Positions 62,301-64,000 of a DNA stretch of 64,000 nucleotides are shown piece after piece. Both the position numbers and the translations under genes were made by a program. The stretch is from Scolanthus callimorphus (Eukaryota > Cnidaria > Anthozoa > Actiniaria > Edwardsiidae): NCBI GenBank assembly GCA_033964015.1, contig CM066914.1:6377831-6441830 (forward strand), written 5' to 3'. Numbering within the stretch: position 1 is the stretch's first letter; every line of letters begins with the position of its first letter. Under the pieces are notes generated by a model. The model made no database searches. It was not told the DNA's origin and saw nothing but the letters and a program-made list of their open reading frames with translations.

Positions 62301-63299
62301 GATGTATTGCAGGGCATCCACGCCACACTTGACATGGATATGCTCGTCTGTTACACGGCATAGTACAGGCACCCATGAGAGAAGACCCTGTGATTGGAAG
62401 AACAAACTTTCAGTGCCTATCCAGGAAATCAAATTATACGACAATGCAGTGTGGCGGATCCAGGAATTTACTAAGGGGTGTTCTGTTTCTTCTTCACTCC
62501 TTCAAAGACTGGTACAGGCAATATATTATGGAGAGCCCACCCACCAGCAGTCTGGGTATCACAATAAAAGCCTCATTGTTCTGATGCTCAAGGGGGTTTC
62601 CGTGCAACCCCCTCTGGATCCGCCACTGCAGTGGATGCTTACAAGTTGGGAGAGCAGGATTCCACTTTGTTGGGAATTGCCCCCCTCCCTGCCAATGTTA
62701 TATTCTACCTCCTCTGTATCAAAATGTATTAAATATGGAAGAATAACTAAACAGACACAGAGTTTCCCAGCACCTTTTTATGCAGCTGTTCAATGAATTT
62801 TACCTTGTCCTTTACTTCTGGAAACTTGACTGTTGGCTTTTCCTCTGCTTTATCACGGTTTGTACCATTTAAATTTAGGCCATAGAATACTGAAGTCCAT
62901 CTAAAAAGTAAAGAACAACACTGTTATATCTCATTCACCATCCTAACAATAATAGTAAGGCATAGTACATACGCTGCTCTTATCATGAGCCGATCCTAAT
63001 TCAAAATCTCAATAAAACAAAGTTTTTGTCCATCTCTTGTCTGCTTGTAGCCTAAACTATTCTAAATCAAACCGGGAATGTAGAATCGATTTTAACGCCG
63101 CAAGTTTCAAGTATTTCATGGTAACCGTTTGGTACGGCTCATGATAAGAGCGGCGTATGTACTAGGCCTAACAGAAACAATAAGGCAATTTTTAAACAAT
63201 ATGTATGCATGTTTACCCTAAATCCTCCTTCTGAGTGACAGCAAGCCGTCCATAGTCCCACACTAATCGCCGAATGACACAGAAGAGAACAAAAATTAT
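50334..63299 (-). CDS. TMEM63: TMEM63/CSC1-like (OSCA family) ion channel; 5' end beyond right edge
   Basis: Multi-pass channel of the DUF221/anoctamin-like family, conducting cations in response to membrane tension or osmotic change. Minus-strand exons in order: 63217-63299, 62804-62900, 62210-62387, 61193-61424, 60239-60571, 59621-59874, 59151-59292, 58444-58530, 58227-58286, 57336-57498, 56729-56834, 56293-56469, 53510-53596, 52050-52159, 50906-50956, 50334-50558. Phases agree, giving 794 residues. Landmarks in order: RRLVWDYGRLAV; EHIHVKCGVDALQYIQFQKH; NSFGATTVSNL; the cytosolic domain with a Cys/Glu-rich stretch and GVAFVTF; WEHLSVDPESWWAR; PTIMLWTFSAILPAVVSYSS; FLPNNGAFFVNYLVTSALIG; YSLTCPLVTPFGLLYL; HAVDRYNLYFNY; and a final membrane helix ending RVCFGFFK. 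The tail is Ser/Thr-rich and ends GDEDRH. Vertebrate A/B/C paralogues cannot be assigned. The first exon(s) lie off-window. Confidence 0.95.
51055..51357. mobile_element. MITE with TCAGGGTTCGTACGC ends
   Basis: The left TCAGGGTTCGTACGC and right GCGCACGAACCCTGA are inverted. The inside is built from repeats of TCCTGGAA and TCCTTGAATG. A partial relative (TTCAAGCACTTT repeats ending TGAACCCTG) is at about 61020-61150. It lies in a TMEM63 intron. Confidence 0.75.
51480..51679. mobile_element. MITE of the 'AGACCCCGTCCACACT' family, full copy
   Basis: TTAGACCCCGTCCACACT at the left and AGTGTGGACGAGGTCTTA at the right are inverted; AAAACGGATACTTTTTGCTC and its inverse follow. Length 200 bp. The truncated relative lies at 33469-33615. 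Confidence 0.9.
52205..52500. repeat. Dispersed GTCGCCA-rich repeat
   Basis: AGTCGCCATTG, TGGTCGCCAACTGGTGACTA, TTGTCGCCAACCAA, AGTCGCCATTAC and GGTCGCCAGTTG recur at irregular spacing. Similar clusters occur at 43010-43120 and 57060-57300. It lies in a TMEM63 intron; its class is unknown. Confidence 0.6.
52700..52800. mobile_element. SINE/LINE-type tail: (AACAAT)n with ATATAGCGC...AAGCGCTTTACA
   Basis: An AACAAT microsatellite adjoins TTTATATAGCGCCTATATCT and TAAGCGCTTTACATTG, a 3'-end motif common to many dispersed invertebrate retroelements. If this is a tail, the body would extend to the right on the reverse strand, but no coding remains. Confidence 0.45.
54174..54436. mobile_element. 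MITE with perfect 27-bp terminal inverted repeats
   Basis: Positions 54174-54200 and 54410-54436 are exact reverse complements (core CCGTTTCCGGGAAACGTTGT). The ends allow a TA target duplication, as in Tc1/mariner-type elements. The interior of 209 bp is non-coding. It lies in a TMEM63 intron. Confidence 0.92.
55265..55394. mobile_element. Short TTAA-flanked MITE
   Basis: TTAA at 55265-55268 and 55391-55394 flank a 122-bp element with ends AGGCCCATCACCAACCG and CGGTTGGTGATGGGCCT, perfect inverses over 17 bp. AGAGCCTTTGC/GCAAAGGCTC extends the pairing. Confidence 0.9.
55896..56182. mobile_element. Large foldback with arms of about 130 bp
   Basis: From TTTACTACCGAAATCACTAA the left arm runs to about 56030 and returns as its reverse complement, ending TTAGTGATTTCGGTAGTAAA. 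Over more than 100 bp the arms differ at only a few positions. ORFs on each strand encode almost the same peptide for this reason alone. It lies in a TMEM63 intron. Confidence 0.93.
56524..56562. repeat. Small hairpin with AACAATTAGACTAC arms
   Basis: AACAATTAGACTAC and GTAGTCTAATTGTT are perfect inverses around TCGTTCTC. The same arm sequence is seen at 20189-20202 by the nested complex. Confidence 0.8.
57060..57300. repeat. GTCGCCA-rich repeat, another copy
   Basis: CTAGTCGCCAAATAGTGG, TTGGTCGCCAAAATAG, CTGGTCGCCATCTTTTTG and TAGTCGCCATTGTCGCCATT lie around an unrelated middle. Same family as 52205-52500 and 43010-43120. Confidence 0.6.
57930..58130. repeat. Dispersed repeat, copy 2 (inverse of 21.7-21.9 kb)
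   Basis: AGTTGGAGCATACGCTGAAA, GGTCTTTCTCTC and AGAGCTCTGGATTCGAGAATGC-like blocks (17 bases shared) match the reverse complement of 21745-21900. CAGAGCCTCC/GGAGAGGCTCTGG near both edges suggests inverted ends. Confidence 0.7.
58653..58900. mobile_element. MITE with GGCTAAACTAGGACACATG ends
   Basis: GGCTAAACTAGGACACATG at the left and CATGTGTCCTAGTTTAGCC at the right are perfect 19-bp inverses. Inside, ACATGTTTC and GGAAACAT motifs recur on both strands. It lies in a TMEM63 intron. Confidence 0.88.
62445..62630. mobile_element. MITE with GGCGGATCCAG ends
   Basis: TGCAGTGTGGCGGATCCAG and CTGGATCCGCCACTGCA are inverse, differing by one indel. The right side carries AAGGGGGTTTCCGTGCAACC. A solo half-end GGATCCGCCACTG occurs at 34238-34250 in a beta-tubulin intron. 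It lies in a TMEM63 intron. Confidence 0.85.
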
Positions 63300-64000
63300 C
63301 TGCAAATAAAAAACATTCACAAACTTTAACACAGCAACTCTACCAGCTAACAAAATGGGGTATAGAATGGTCCTGTAAAAATGTGAGGCTTGTAAACAGG
63401 AAATGACATTAACGACTATTAAAAGTCACAATCTTGCGACTTGCTTGATGAGTTTCACCTGAAAAACAGAATTCCAAGTCACACAATTGAAGGCAAACCT
63501 TAGGAGATATCTACAAAACTCAATATTTTGTGACTAACTGATATTTTTTAGTCGCAAAGTGAACAATCCTGTCACAATTTCAAGCCCTGGTAAAGCTTAG
63601 CTTTTGAACATTTCAGAGCTTGAAAGCTTGGAGTTTCAATTTATGAGGCTCTGAAAGCTCTGAATCAAATTGAATGTGAGCTTCTAAAGCTTGAATTTTC
63701 ACATACCATACCAGGAAAATCAACAAAAAGGCTCTGGCTCAGATTTTAAAACTCAGAGCTCCAAGGCATAGCAAGTCTTAGATTTTTCCATTCTGTACCC
63801 TTCAAAGAGCCTCTTTCAGCTTTTGTAATTTTCTCTTGCAAGTCGAATAATTGGAACAATGACACCCCCTTCATGCTTTTTTTTGTTCCACCAAAACAGC
63901 CCTGCATAAATTAACTTCTGTTTTTGCTATTGCAGATGTATGATGTTATCACTGGCATGAGTGTTATCACAACATCTACAAGTAAATGTACTAGAAACCC

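Overview
The window is intron-rich animal nuclear DNA. It holds five protein-coding genes whose spliced exons join in frame and match conserved animal families, spread among many short non-autonomous DNA transposons. Gene content, human-like intron placement, short exons and the density of MITEs and foldback elements suggest a marine invertebrate, most likely an anthozoan cnidarian such as a coral or sea anemone. This placement is an inference and could not be tested by alignment.

Layout. A LARP4-type La-related RNA-binding protein runs leftwards; its C-terminal part lies beyond the left edge and its first coding exon ends at 10651. About 0.8 kb away, head to head, ACAD11 (an APH-like kinase domain fused to an acyl-CoA dehydrogenase) runs rightwards in 20 exons from 11457 to 30230. 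A complete six-exon beta-tubulin gene follows at 31882-35685, then the WD40 protein WDR76 at 38194-46891. A TMEM63 (CSC1/OSCA-like) membrane channel gene runs leftwards from beyond about 63299 to its stop at 50334, tail to tail with WDR76.

The genes do not form an obvious pathway: translation/mRNA stability (LARP4), fatty-acid oxidation (ACAD11), cytoskeleton and cilia (beta-tubulin), DNA-damage or ubiquitin-ligase-associated chromatin function (WDR76) and mechanosensitive ion conduction (TMEM63). The one arrangement that suggests shared control is the divergent LARP4/ACAD11 promoter.

The introns and spacers are the unusual part. I found more than twenty terminal-inverted-repeat elements or near-perfect foldbacks, several with copies elsewhere in the window. 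There are nested insertions at 18.6-20.2 kb, a 2.8-kb composite element with two tandem-repeat arrays at 21.7-24.5 kb, a LINE reverse-transcriptase remnant, SINE-like sequences and a possible Penelope-type terminal repeat. All exons were read by eye from splice consensus, frame continuity and family similarity; no transcript or database evidence was available.
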